Shown piece by piece: positions 45,801 to 53,257 of a stretch of 64,000 nt of DNA. The stretch is from Planctomycetota bacterium (GTDB lineage: Bacteria; Planctomycetota; UBA1135; GCA-002748355), in contig JACKHW010000003.1 in NCBI GenBank assembly GCA_020638795.1, positions 124,001 through 188,000 on the forward strand. The letters are read 5' to 3'. The translations under genes and the position numbers were made by a program. Below the pieces are notes generated by a model that was not told the DNA's origin, made no database searches, and saw only the letters and a program-made list of their open reading frames with translations. Positions within the stretch are counted from its first letter, which is position 1. Each line of letters opens with the position of its first letter.

Positions 45801-46572
45801 TGGGCAACGTGCTGAAGAGTCCCCAATCCTGTCCAGCCGGACCTGTCGCGAAAGCGCTCTGGCCGGATGCCAGATACTGCGCACTCGGCGGAGGGTGCTG
45901 AATCGTACCGTCGCCGAGCGATGCCGGAACACCGAACTGCGCGACCACCGCGTCGAGTCCCGGCAGTGCGAGACATGTTCCCGATGTCGCGAAGCAATTC
46001 CACGCACGACCGTCGGTCGTCGGACTGACGAGAAACGCGGTGCAGTAGCTGTATCCGTTCTTGAACTTCAGCAGCAATCGCGCGACTCGCTTGTCCGATG
46101 ACGGCAATCGATCATCCGATCCACACAAGCTCGCGGGCTCGACGCTGCGCAGATCGCGGCCCGCGCCCACACTCACGATGCGATACCGCGTGAGCCCGTC
46201 CATTGCGGTCGAAAAGATCCGGAGCCGCACGGCGTCGCCATTGAAGAACGGAGAAAAACGCCGTCCGCGATCGCGCCCGGTCCAGCAAGCCTTGGCGCCG
46301 TCGAGTAGTGACTCGAACTCGAGGACGGCATCGGGACCGAACACCAACTCGCCAAACTCGAGCTGCAGCCAACTCCGTCCCACGACGCGCACGACATGCT
46401 CGTCGAGCAGCATCGCTGCCGCGTTCTTCGATGCGCCGCGTGAGGGCGAAACCCTCAACTCGTAGGGCACGACGTCGCCGCAAGGCACCGGATCTTGCGC
46501 GACCAGCGTCGTCGTCATCCATGATGTAACGGCTGCACACGCGAGAAACGCCCGTCGTGAGATCGCGCTCAT
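42892..46572 (-). CDS. Giant secreted protein: degenerate trypsin domain plus six CARDB repeats
   Basis: 1226 residues. The N-terminus carries a Tat-like motif (SRRAFLACAAV), so export folded is possible. Residues 160-375 form a trypsin-like domain: Asp249 in QDWGLF and Ser328 in GGCSGAPLVD fit the triad, but the usual AGHC is SGTC (Thr199 in place of His). From 378 to about 1095 are six CARDB-type beta repeats of about 119 residues, each starting with (P)DLV/NLVA and ending with VxExxExDN or similar. The last 125 residues are the shared C-terminal module (WVGFLDANGRARAAFRLP). Probably a surface-located binding or adhesion protein. It lies 9 bases after the gene at 46582. Confidence 0.85.
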   Translation of the reverse strand: MSAISRRAFLACAAVTSWMTTTLVAQDPVPCGDVVPYELRVSPSRGASKNAAAMLLDEHVVRVVGRSWLQLEFGELVFGPDAVLEFESLLDGAKACWTGRDRGRRFSPFFNGDAVRLRIFSTAMDGLTRYRIVSVGAGRDLRSVEPASLCGSDDRLPSSDKRVARLLLKFKNGYSYCTAFLVSPTTDGRAWNCFATSGTCLALPGLDAVVAQFGVPASLGDGTIQHPPPSAQYLASGQSAFATGPAGQDWGLFSTLPNATTGMHAGVVQGGGLRFTTNVTLNPVTLFGFGSSQLDPRLSGTQQKGGGSVVSATGNVLAHRADTSGGCSGAPLVDAAGDVIGIQIDGGCDAQPSSANRGTLATVGAFVAARKAFCEERADFVATSATLSSTTLEAGRTVEFRCQVANEGSLATPAASCGYYLGKQSTLTTSDRLLAAFTLPSITARGSVGHRLDVPLPLDLASGASYAGVIVDDQDRVTEWNETNNVAVLNVTCVGYPNLVATSVMPTQTQWSAGGSVAIDTVVENHGGDAAPPSVSALVLSEDATISTADRLLATIGTPSLAAAEKHPFRETVTVPLDVKSADYWVGLIADRNNQIVESIETDNALGAQVRCSGLAELQAASIDCSAPELRPTLPFSLTAHIDNAGEVTSVATTVQFVLSDDDTVSSNDTLLGTGQLAALAAKAMTTVKIDATAPSSLPAGTCYVGFEVDPGKLVKEQTRANNTAVRSVRCSNQAPLPNLVPVLFTVGTTNLVAGRSVQFDVVVRNDGFVASLPTRVGFYLSDDATISSTDTLLAIGDLASLMPTAELRVTRTPSMPPTLKSGACWIGVFVDDQNLVPETSESDNTDARAATCTALPDLVASNMQASVTAWNANDRVTLTTSTANRGGAQSIEVSVAYYLSDDSIIDGRDTLLYTTTFAPLAATGVRTLKDSVTIPTSVASGTCYCGVVLDRFDAMVEIDENNNTAAVRGTCTALPDLVCQNLEVLDTKLTAGSSTSVRVVVENRGGAASPPTDVVFVLASSASGTLNEPMLGVVSLPSLPASGSFDMTTRHGVPHATSGPTRFVMAFVDAPNVVSEGNENDNTRSIQLSVVEATNARRSLEWEPIYPFATTAVATLRLKDRATIPGADLDLTMPADGGSIYILTWSGNAQFFVYDLLSDLSLSLLGGPMFPNWVGFLDANGRARAAFRLPPVQGFQFDVATYAFLFDGALRFRGLATDHPITAIR

Positions 46573-46581
46573 CGTCGGCCT

Positions 46582-48486
46582 TCAGCGCAGCAAGGTTGCA
46601 GCCGCACGTGTCAAGTAAGCTGGAGCCGGACCATTCGGCACGACGAAGCCTTGCCACGCGAGGTCGAGACCTCGGAGCGACGGTACGTTCGGAGTCGCGA
46701 GTTCGACCGAAGCGGTCCCGGCCGTGCTGACCGAGAGCACCGGTCCGACGACTAGCGACGCGAGATCGACGTGCAGATCACCGAACGGCGTCGACAGCGG
46801 ACTCGCAGCACGTGCACCGACGAGCGACACGACTGCCGAAGACGCCGGAGCCGACACGTAGAGCGGCAACGGATTTCCAGTGACGAAGATACGTCGGAAC
46901 TCGGGGTACTGAGCACCGGTCAACACGTCGGGCAGCGAGCTGTACCCCCAGAGGCCCTTCGCGTGCTGCGCGGTCGCGACTTCCGAACTCGCCCGCAACG
47001 CGATCGGCAGTGTCGAAGCGGGAATGACCTGCTGCTCCAAGATGCCGTTCTGCGCGCCGAAGCCGTCGAGCTTGTTACCGTCCGCATTGATGAGCACCAT
47101 GCGCCACGTCGCCGGGACCGGCGCATTCTGCACGGTTCGGCTGTGCCAACGCGGCCCTCGCTCTTCGAAGACCGACAGACGATTCGGCTCGATGATTCCG
47201 ACGATCGCTGTCGAAGGATCGCTGATTGGGACTCCGTTCGAAGTCGCGAACGGCGTGAACGTTCCCGTCCGACTCGCGAATGCGGCGAAGCCCGTCGAGG
47301 TCCGCACGAGTCCACCGTGCACCGACAGCAATGCCGGCTGCGAAAGGGTGCCAGTAGGCACGGCGTGCCACTGCCCGGTGATCGCGGAGTAGATCAACGG
47401 CATCCCACTGGACGATACGGCTGCGGCAACGGCACGAGTGACCTGCGGCTGCGTCACCGTCTGCGCCAGCGACGCGACGGTTCCCGTCCAAGCAGAGTAG
47501 GCATGCACGTTCGAGGCGTCGACGACGAGTGCGGTCGTCGAGTCCAGAATACGCGTTGCGGACACGGGAACCGACACGGACGTCCAAGTGCCGAGCGCTG
47601 CGGAGTAGAAATGCGTCGTCGCCGCGAGTGCGATGAGTCCGACCTGTCGCGACGACTCGACGATCGCCGCGCCGGTCCCGACCGTCAGAGTCGCGAAGCT
47701 GCCGCGCAGCGCGCTCCAAGCGAGCGCTTGCGGAGCCGCATGCCAAATGGCGACGTCTCCGGATTCGCTGACGGAAACCGCGCCGGGGGGAAGCGATGCG
47801 GACGCGAACGTCCGGGTCTGCGCCGAGTATCCGTAGACCGTCCCGCCTGCTTCTGCGTAGCCTCCGAACGAGTCCGCGACCACGCGTGTGGCCGTCGTCG
47901 TCATGGCTTGGCTACGCCAAATCATGTCGAAGGCCCCGATCCCCCAAAGCGTCGTTCCGTCGGCAGCCATTGCCGCGTGGCGCTGGACGGCAAACGCCGT
48001 CGTCGCGCCGAATGAACGCGACACCCACTGCCCCGTGAAGCCCGAGTAGGCGTGGATCGTCGTCCCGTCTTGGACGAGCACGATCGAATCGTTGCGTTGC
48101 GAAGCGGGGTTGAGGACGACCGCCGAAGGCGAGACCGTAACGCTGCGCCACGTGCCGTGGATCGCGGAGAACGCTGAGTACCGCGTGCCGTCCACCAGCA
48201 AGAACCAGTCGTTCGCCTGTCGCAGCGTTGCTGCCGCCGACTTGGCGATCCCGCTCCATTTCCGGGTGTGCGCCGAGAACGAATAGAGCGTGGCGCCATC
48301 GTCGTAGGCTGCGATCTTGCCGAGCTGCGTGACCGATGCGGCAAGTGCGCCGCCCGGGAGTTGGAGCTCTGCGAATGCCGGCACGCCCTGACCATGAGCG
48401 GTGATCGTCGCAGCGAGCGAAGTCCCGATCAGAAGGCACGCACGCAGACAGAACGACGTGGAGGTTGCAGAGGCATCGAGGCTCAT
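46582..48486 (-). CDS. Large secreted protein with propeller-like YSxxTGxW repeats
   Basis: 634 residues from ATG 48486, giving a signal peptide (LRACLLIGTSLAATITAHGQG). The body is built from repeats of 40-50 residues with a core like YSAFSAIHGTW, AYSGFTGQW, GYSAQTRTF, FYSAALGTW, AYSAWTGTV and IYSAITGQW, at least eight copies, as expected for one or two beta-propellers. The last 65 residues match the shared C-terminal module (VSTAGTASVELATP...LRGLDLAWQGFVV). Charged residues are few, fitting an extracellular protein. It is cotranscribed with the CARDB protein downstream. Function unknown. Confidence 0.7.
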   Translation of the reverse strand: MSLDASATSTSFCLRACLLIGTSLAATITAHGQGVPAFAELQLPGGALAASVTQLGKIAAYDDGATLYSFSAHTRKWSGIAKSAAATLRQANDWFLLVDGTRYSAFSAIHGTWRSVTVSPSAVVLNPASQRNDSIVLVQDGTTIHAYSGFTGQWVSRSFGATTAFAVQRHAAMAADGTTLWGIGAFDMIWRSQAMTTTATRVVADSFGGYAEAGGTVYGYSAQTRTFASASLPPGAVSVSESGDVAIWHAAPQALAWSALRGSFATLTVGTGAAIVESSRQVGLIALAATTHFYSAALGTWTSVSVPVSATRILDSTTALVVDASNVHAYSAWTGTVASLAQTVTQPQVTRAVAAAVSSSGMPLIYSAITGQWHAVPTGTLSQPALLSVHGGLVRTSTGFAAFASRTGTFTPFATSNGVPISDPSTAIVGIIEPNRLSVFEERGPRWHSRTVQNAPVPATWRMVLINADGNKLDGFGAQNGILEQQVIPASTLPIALRASSEVATAQHAKGLWGYSSLPDVLTGAQYPEFRRIFVTGNPLPLYVSAPASSAVVSLVGARAASPLSTPFGDLHVDLASLVVGPVLSVSTAGTASVELATPNVPSLRGLDLAWQGFVVPNGPAPAYLTRAAATLLR

Positions 48487-48838
48487 GGAGCGAATCCGCG
48501 CGCGAACGCACGGTAAACGGGAAGAGGGAACGAACGAGACTGCAGCAGTGTAGCAGCGCATCAACGTCGTCGGGGATCCTACGGCCGATCGTGATCGAGC
48601 GCTCGCACGGCATCACGACCGCACCCGACGGGACCGAACGGCCACGCGAGTACGCGTCAGGCGAATGCAGCAGGACACGCATACCACCGAGACCTCGGTA
48701 TCGCCCCCGGCCCCGCCGGACATTCGCCTCAGTCGGAACCGACCTGCAGTCGATGCTCCAGGATCGAACTGTGGCGCACCGCCACGCCGCCCCGGGGTGC
48801 TTCTCCGGGCGTGAAGAAACGAGGGGGAGTAAGGACGG
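48487..48838. promoter_or_regulatory. Divergent intergenic region upstream of the propeller gene and pilT
   Basis: No gene is supported in these 352 bases. A palindrome ACCGAG-AC-CTCGGT lies at 48686-48699 and a hairpin GTGGCG-CAC-CGCCAC at 48771-48785, 53 bases before pilT. AAGGA stands 4 bases before the pilT ATG. These are candidate regulatory sites only. Confidence 0.4.
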
Positions 48839-50080
48839 ATGACGACGACGAAGATCCAAGACCTCTTGCACCGCATGGTCGACTGCGGCGCGTCGGATCT
48901 GCATCTCAAGGCTGGCAATCGGGCAGGCTTCCGCATCGACGGCGAGATCTGTCCCCAAGAGGACACCGGCCCCTTCGAGGCTTCGAACATCCTCGGTTTC
49001 GCCAAGGACATGATGACCCGCGATCAGCTCGAGCGATTCGAGAACGAGCTGGATCTCGACTTCTCGTACGAAGTCGAAGGGCTGGCACGCTTCCGCGTCA
49101 ACGTACTCACGCAGCGCGGTTCGCCGGGGCTCGTCATTCGGCAGATTCCGACGAAGATCCCGACTGCCGAGCAACTCTGCCTTCCCGAGGTCTGCATCGA
49201 ACTCGCCGGGAAACCGCGTGGGCTCGTCCTCGTGACCGGCCCCACCGGCAGCGGCAAGTCGACGACGCTCGCGGCGATGATCGACTGGATCAATCGCAAC
49301 CGTCACGGTCACATCCTCACGATGGAAGACCCGATCGAGTTCGTGCACGAGGACAAGGGCTGTTTCGTGACGCAACGACAGATCGGGCAGGACACGAAGG
49401 GCTTCAACGAGGCACTTCGCCGTGCGCTGCGACAAGACCCCGACGTCATCCTCATCGGGGAAATGCGCGACCTCGAGACGATCGCACTCGCGATCAGCGC
49501 GGCAGAAACCGGACACCTCGTGTTCGGAACGTTGCACACGACCGGCGCGATCTCGACCGTCGACCGCATTCTCGACGTGTTCCCGCCCGACCAACAACAG
49601 CAGGTGCGCGTCCAGCTCTCGAGTTCGTTGCAGGGTGTGATCTCGCAGTGTCTGCTGCCGCGAATGGGCGGCGGACGTGTCGCGGCACACGAGATCCTCG
49701 TCGCGACGAGCGCCGTGCGCTCGCTGATCCGCGAGGGCAAGACTCCGCAAATCCTCAACGTGCTGCAGACCGGCAGCAAGTCGGGCATGGCGAGCCTCGA
49801 GAACGTGCTCGCGCGCTACGTGCGCGAACGCATCGTCGAACTCGATCACGCGATCGAGAAAGCGAACCGCCCGGACGAAGTCGTCAAGCTCGCGGGCGAA
49901 GCCGCAATGGGATCCGCGTCGTCGGGAACGCAATCCGCAACGGACTCGCGCTCACAACTCGGCGCCTTGCCCCAGGACCGCGATGCGAGCCGCCCCGGTG
50001 AGAACCAGGGTCGGCGCCGCACCGACATCGCGTCCAACGAGGACCCGGCGCTTCGAGCGTTCCGTCCGCGGCGCGCCTGA
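48839..50080 (+). CDS. pilT: PilT-like twitching motility ATPase
   Basis: 413 residues. The core (about 1-345) is a secretion/type IV pilus retraction ATPase: SDLHLKAGNRAGFRIDGE at the start, Walker A GPTGSGKSTT, Asp box TMEDPIEFVH, Walker B VILIGEMRDLETI and His box HLVFGTLHTTGA. AIRNVL-like sequence is not obvious at the C-terminus. Instead a polar Ser/Gln/Arg-rich tail of about 65 residues follows (from GEAAMGSASS), which is unusual. PilT hexamers pull in type IV pili at the cytoplasmic membrane. No other pilus gene is in the window. Confidence 0.92.
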   Translation: MTTTKIQDLLHRMVDCGASDLHLKAGNRAGFRIDGEICPQEDTGPFEASNILGFAKDMMTRDQLERFENELDLDFSYEVEGLARFRVNVLTQRGSPGLVIRQIPTKIPTAEQLCLPEVCIELAGKPRGLVLVTGPTGSGKSTTLAAMIDWINRNRHGHILTMEDPIEFVHEDKGCFVTQRQIGQDTKGFNEALRRALRQDPDVILIGEMRDLETIALAISAAETGHLVFGTLHTTGAISTVDRILDVFPPDQQQQVRVQLSSSLQGVISQCLLPRMGGGRVAAHEILVATSAVRSLIREGKTPQILNVLQTGSKSGMASLENVLARYVRERIVELDHAIEKANRPDEVVKLAGEAAMGSASSGTQSATDSRSQLGALPQDRDASRPGENQGRRRTDIASNEDPALRAFRPRRA

Positions 50081-50097
50081 GTCGCCGCGCCGTCGCT

Positions 50098-51309
50098 TCA
50101 GGATTGCGCCTTGCGCTTGGCCTCGCGCCGACGGACTTCTGTGAAGACCTTGCCACGGTCGTGCCCACGATTGAGATCGTAGTAGCGACGGCCGTAGTCG
50201 ACGAAGTTCTCGATATCGAAGCGCGCGTAAGGCACGAACGGACGGTGCACCATGCGTTGGTGGACGAGTTCGTCGATCGCGAGCAGACGTGTCTCTCCGT
50301 TGTCGCCCTCGGTGATCGAGTCCCGGTACGAAGTCCGGGCCTTCGCGAGTTCGGTGGATCGATCGAAGCTCTGCCAATCCGACCGCGCGCGCATCGCGAC
50401 GGAGTGCGTCATGGGCTCACGTGCGTGCAACCGGCGCCACAAGCGCACCTTCTCGGCGAGCGGTTTGGTGTCGTCGGCCCACAAGCGATGCAACACCTTG
50501 GCGAACGACAATTCGTGCAAGAGGTCGTCCGGATGCCAGAACCCCGGTAGCAGGAGCAAGACGCGTTCGTCCGGACTCAGAACGAAGATCTGGACGTTGC
50601 GTCCGCCTGCTCCGTTCGTCGTCCCGACCGCGGTCTGACGCTTGTTGTATCCACTGCTGACGCCGCAGAAATCCTCGTCACGAATGTCCTCCCATCCGAC
50701 GACGAAGTCGTCGGCCAGGACATCGAGAACGGCCGATTCGGGAAGGGTCACGCCCCTCAAGCTTTGGCCAGCGCTTCACAAGTAGCCATCGAGCGAACCG
50801 AGCGTCTGGATCCAAACGATCGGCTTCTTCTCCGCGCGCGCGATCTTCGCCGCGGCCTTCAGGCTCTTGTGCCAATCGAGGGTCTTGCGCACGCGGTCGA
50901 CGTTCTTCGCGAGCTCCCGTCCCTCGATACTCGTCGCTCGAAACGCGCGCGCCGCCTTCATCGCCCGTTGCTCGGGCGTCTCCTCGCCTGGCTCCGTCCA
51001 CGGAGACTCGGGCCCTTTCGGGCGCTTCGACGTGCCGGGAACGCGTCGCGCGTCCGTCGACTCGCAGTTCTCCTCGAGCATCCGCTGGAGGGTCTCGCGA
51101 TTCTTCGCTCCGGGGTTGCGCCACGGGTTCTGCGGCGTCGAGCGTGCGGGTGCCGATCGCACCGGGGTAGAACGTACGGGCGCAGCACGTGCGGGTTGCG
51201 GCACCGGGCGCATCTGAGCCGTGGCATCCAGCACCACGAGGCTCGACATCAGGGCCGTGGCGAGCACCAGGCGCGGCGCAGCCCGATGAAGGCTCCACGA
51301 GTTGTCCAT
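50098..51309 (-). CDS. Exported thioredoxin-like protein with one in-frame TGA (candidate selenoprotein)
   Basis: ATG 51309 has a strong AGGAGGA site 4 bases upstream and a signal peptide (LVLATALMSSLVVLDATAQ), then a Pro/Arg/Ser linker and a helical stretch. From about residue 155 the sequence follows a thioredoxin fold (AARAEKKPIVWIQTLGSLDGYL) and meets TGA at 50778-50776 (codon 178). The same frame then continues SAGQSLRGVTLPESAVLDVLADDFVVGWEDI, with TTNGAGGRNVQIFVL and LPGFW, to a stop at 50098. In thioredoxins the first redox Cys lies at about this point. With TGA read as an amino acid the protein has 403 residues. The second half has no ribosome site of its own (TTG 50760). Selenocysteine is the attractive reading; a nonsense mutation or sequencing error is the alternative. 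Confidence 0.6.
50731..50769 (-). promoter_or_regulatory. SECIS-like hairpin just after the in-frame TGA
   Basis: On the minus strand GGCC (50769-50766) can pair with GGCC (50734-50731), and GAGGG (50758-50754) with CCCTT (50747-50743), leaving a 6-base apical loop GCGTGA that starts with G. The loop begins 22 bases after the TGA. Known bacterial SECIS elements have a short loop with an early G about 16-37 bases from the UGA. The internal region is poorly paired, so this is only suggestive. Confidence 0.4.
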
Positions 51310-51504
51310 ATTCTCCTCCTGTCCGTAACGACAGCCAGGTTCGTGCCGGCTGCCGGTTCCTGTCCTTGCGGGCTGTCCGCGCCTGCAGCAATGCCGAAAG
51401 CGAGCGCGGACTGGAAGGGGGGCGGCGGGGCGACCGTCACGATACGGCATCCCACGCGGTCTGGACACCGGGGGAGCACGGCGTGTTACCCGCGAACTCC
51501 ACAA

Positions 51505-52617
51505 TCATCGCTTCGCGCACGCGGCGAGCACGGCTTGCGCAATGCGCTGACTGGCTTTGCCGTCGCCGAACAACTCACGCCGTGCACGTCCGTTCGGCTC
51601 GATCGTGTCCAACATGCGTTCGGTAGCGGCGACGATCGTTCCTCGCCGAACTCCGCCGAGGGAGGCGAAACCGGCATCGATCGCTTCGGCACGCTCGGTC
51701 GTCTCGCGCAACACGACGACGGATTTGCCGAAGGCCGGCGCCTCCTCTTGGATCCCACCCGAGTCGGTCATCACCAGCTCACAATTGCCGAGCAACGCGA
51801 GAAAACGTGCGTACGGCTGAGGCGGAAGGAGATGCACGCGCAACTCACCCGCGAGAACCTCGTGCACCACGTGTCGCGCGGCTGGATTGAGATGGAGGCA
51901 GAAGACGACCTCGAGGTCCGCATGATTCGCGAGTAGGTCGAGGAGGGCCCACGCGATCTCGCGCAAACCGTGCGCGAGGTTCTCCCGCCGATGCGCCGTG
52001 ACGAGGACGTAACGCCCACCTCGGCTCTCGATCGCCCGAATGACGCCCGGCAGCTCCCCGGACGATCGCGCTCGGATCCAGTGCAGCGCATCGATCACGG
52101 TATTACCGGTGACCAGGATGTCGTCACTCGGCACGCCTTCACGGAGCAGGTTCGCTGCGGCGCTCTCCGTTGGCGCGAAGTGCAACGTTGCGAGGCGAGC
52201 GATGAGCCGCCGATTGGCCTCCTCGGGATGGGGTCTCCAAAGGTCACCGGTACGCAGGCCCGCCTCGACATGCCCGATCGGGATGCGCAGTTGATGGGCC
52301 GCGAGGGCACCCGCGAACGCGGAGGTCGTATCGCCTTGGACCACGACGAAATCGGGGGCGACACGAGCGAACGTGTCCCCGATCCGCTGGAGCGTGCGTG
52401 CGGTCGAATCCCAGAGGCTCTGCTCCGGAGCCATGACGTCGAGATCGATATCCGGTCGAAGCGCGAAGGCCTCGAGCGCTTGATCGAGGATCTCACGATG
52501 CTGCGCCGTCGCGACGAGCAGCACGCGTACGTCACGTTCTTCGCGGAGCGTGTGCACCAGTGGCGCGAGCTTGATCGCCTCGGGACGTGTCCCGACCGTG
52601 ATCGCAATCGTCTTCAT
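51505..52617 (-). CDS. wecB: UDP-N-acetylglucosamine 2-epimerase (non-hydrolysing)
   Basis: 370 residues, full length. Signatures are ITVGTRPEAIKLAPLV, VVQGDTTSAFAGALAA, GHVEAGLRTGD, TGNTVIDAL, VTAHRREN and the UDP-binding VMTDSGGIQEEAPAFGK. It interconverts UDP-GlcNAc and UDP-ManNAc in the cytoplasm, giving precursor for surface glycans, so it may serve the locus at 26571-41347. It lies 195 bases upstream of the thioredoxin-like gene and probably heads that transcript. ATG 52617 is the start of the TVGTRPE fold. Confidence 0.93.
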   Translation of the reverse strand: MKTIAITVGTRPEAIKLAPLVHTLREERDVRVLLVATAQHREILDQALEAFALRPDIDLDVMAPEQSLWDSTARTLQRIGDTFARVAPDFVVVQGDTTSAFAGALAAHQLRIPIGHVEAGLRTGDLWRPHPEEANRRLIARLATLHFAPTESAAANLLREGVPSDDILVTGNTVIDALHWIRARSSGELPGVIRAIESRGGRYVLVTAHRRENLAHGLREIAWALLDLLANHADLEVVFCLHLNPAARHVVHEVLAGELRVHLLPPQPYARFLALLGNCELVMTDSGGIQEEAPAFGKSVVVLRETTERAEAIDAGFASLGGVRRGTIVAATERMLDTIEPNGRARRELFGDGKASQRIAQAVLAACAKR

Positions 52618-52641
52618 CCGAGCGCTGTGATCGTGCAGGGA

Positions 52642-52920
52642 TCAAACATCGAGGTTCCAGAACTTGTACGGACTCGCGAACACCGGAAGCATCAGCACGA
52701 TCTCCGACCATACCAGCGCGATCAAGAGCGCGACGAGCACCCCTGCGGGAACCAAGCGACCGAGGCGATGCGTGCAGCGCGTGAGGCCATCGACGAACAG
52801 GACGGCGAACGGCATCATCTCGCACGAGATCAAACGCCCGCTGATCATGTAGGGACAATCGCGGGAAGGGTTCACGGACACCGAATAATCTGCCGCACCG
52901 ACAGCGAGCCCGATCCACAT
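52642..52920 (-). pseudogene. Fragment resembling the C-terminus of a membrane protein
   Basis: About 92 residues from ATG 52920, with two hydrophobic stretches (MPFAVLFVDGL and LVPAGVLVALLIALVWSEIVLML) and a YMISGRLISCEMMPF segment that recalls the ends of integral membrane glycosyltransferases. No upstream part of such a protein is found in any frame, so it is either a remnant or a small membrane protein. It is 24 bases upstream of the UDP-GlcNAc epimerase gene in the same direction. Confidence 0.3.
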
Positions 52921-53257
52921 GGTCGACGAGTCTCGCCTGTCCAAGCGACGCCACTCGGAACTCTTCTAGATGGCTTGCACGAACCTCGGACGGCCAAATG
53001 ACGCGCCGGATCGATCGATTCCGACCGAACGATGCTCGACACGCTCCGGAGCCTCTGAGGCGGACGGTCGCAGGTAGAGCCGGAGTCGCGCTCGTGACAC
53101 TGGACGCAGCGGCGTGAGGAAGCAGGATTGTCCCGCGCCAGGTGCGCGCTACCCTCGTTTCCGAGCCGTCGACGCGCCCGTCGCGCCCAGATGCGGTTCG
53201 TTCGATTTCCCCGAGTCCCTTTCGCCGCGCCGCGAAGCGCTGCAACCAGTCCTGATC
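52921..53257. other. Intergenic region upstream of pckA
   Basis: No convincing gene in 337 bases between the membrane fragment and the PEP carboxykinase start. The pckA frame is open through part of it, but that part reads as proline- and arginine-rich filler. The divergent promoters should lie here; no clear -35/-10 pair or operator was recognised. Confidence 0.5.

Noticed and set aside
43400..46200. DNA-level tandem repeats in the CARDB gene as a recent amplification
   Set aside because: The six repeats are similar only at protein level (conserved end motifs); the nucleotides have diverged, so this is an old domain array.
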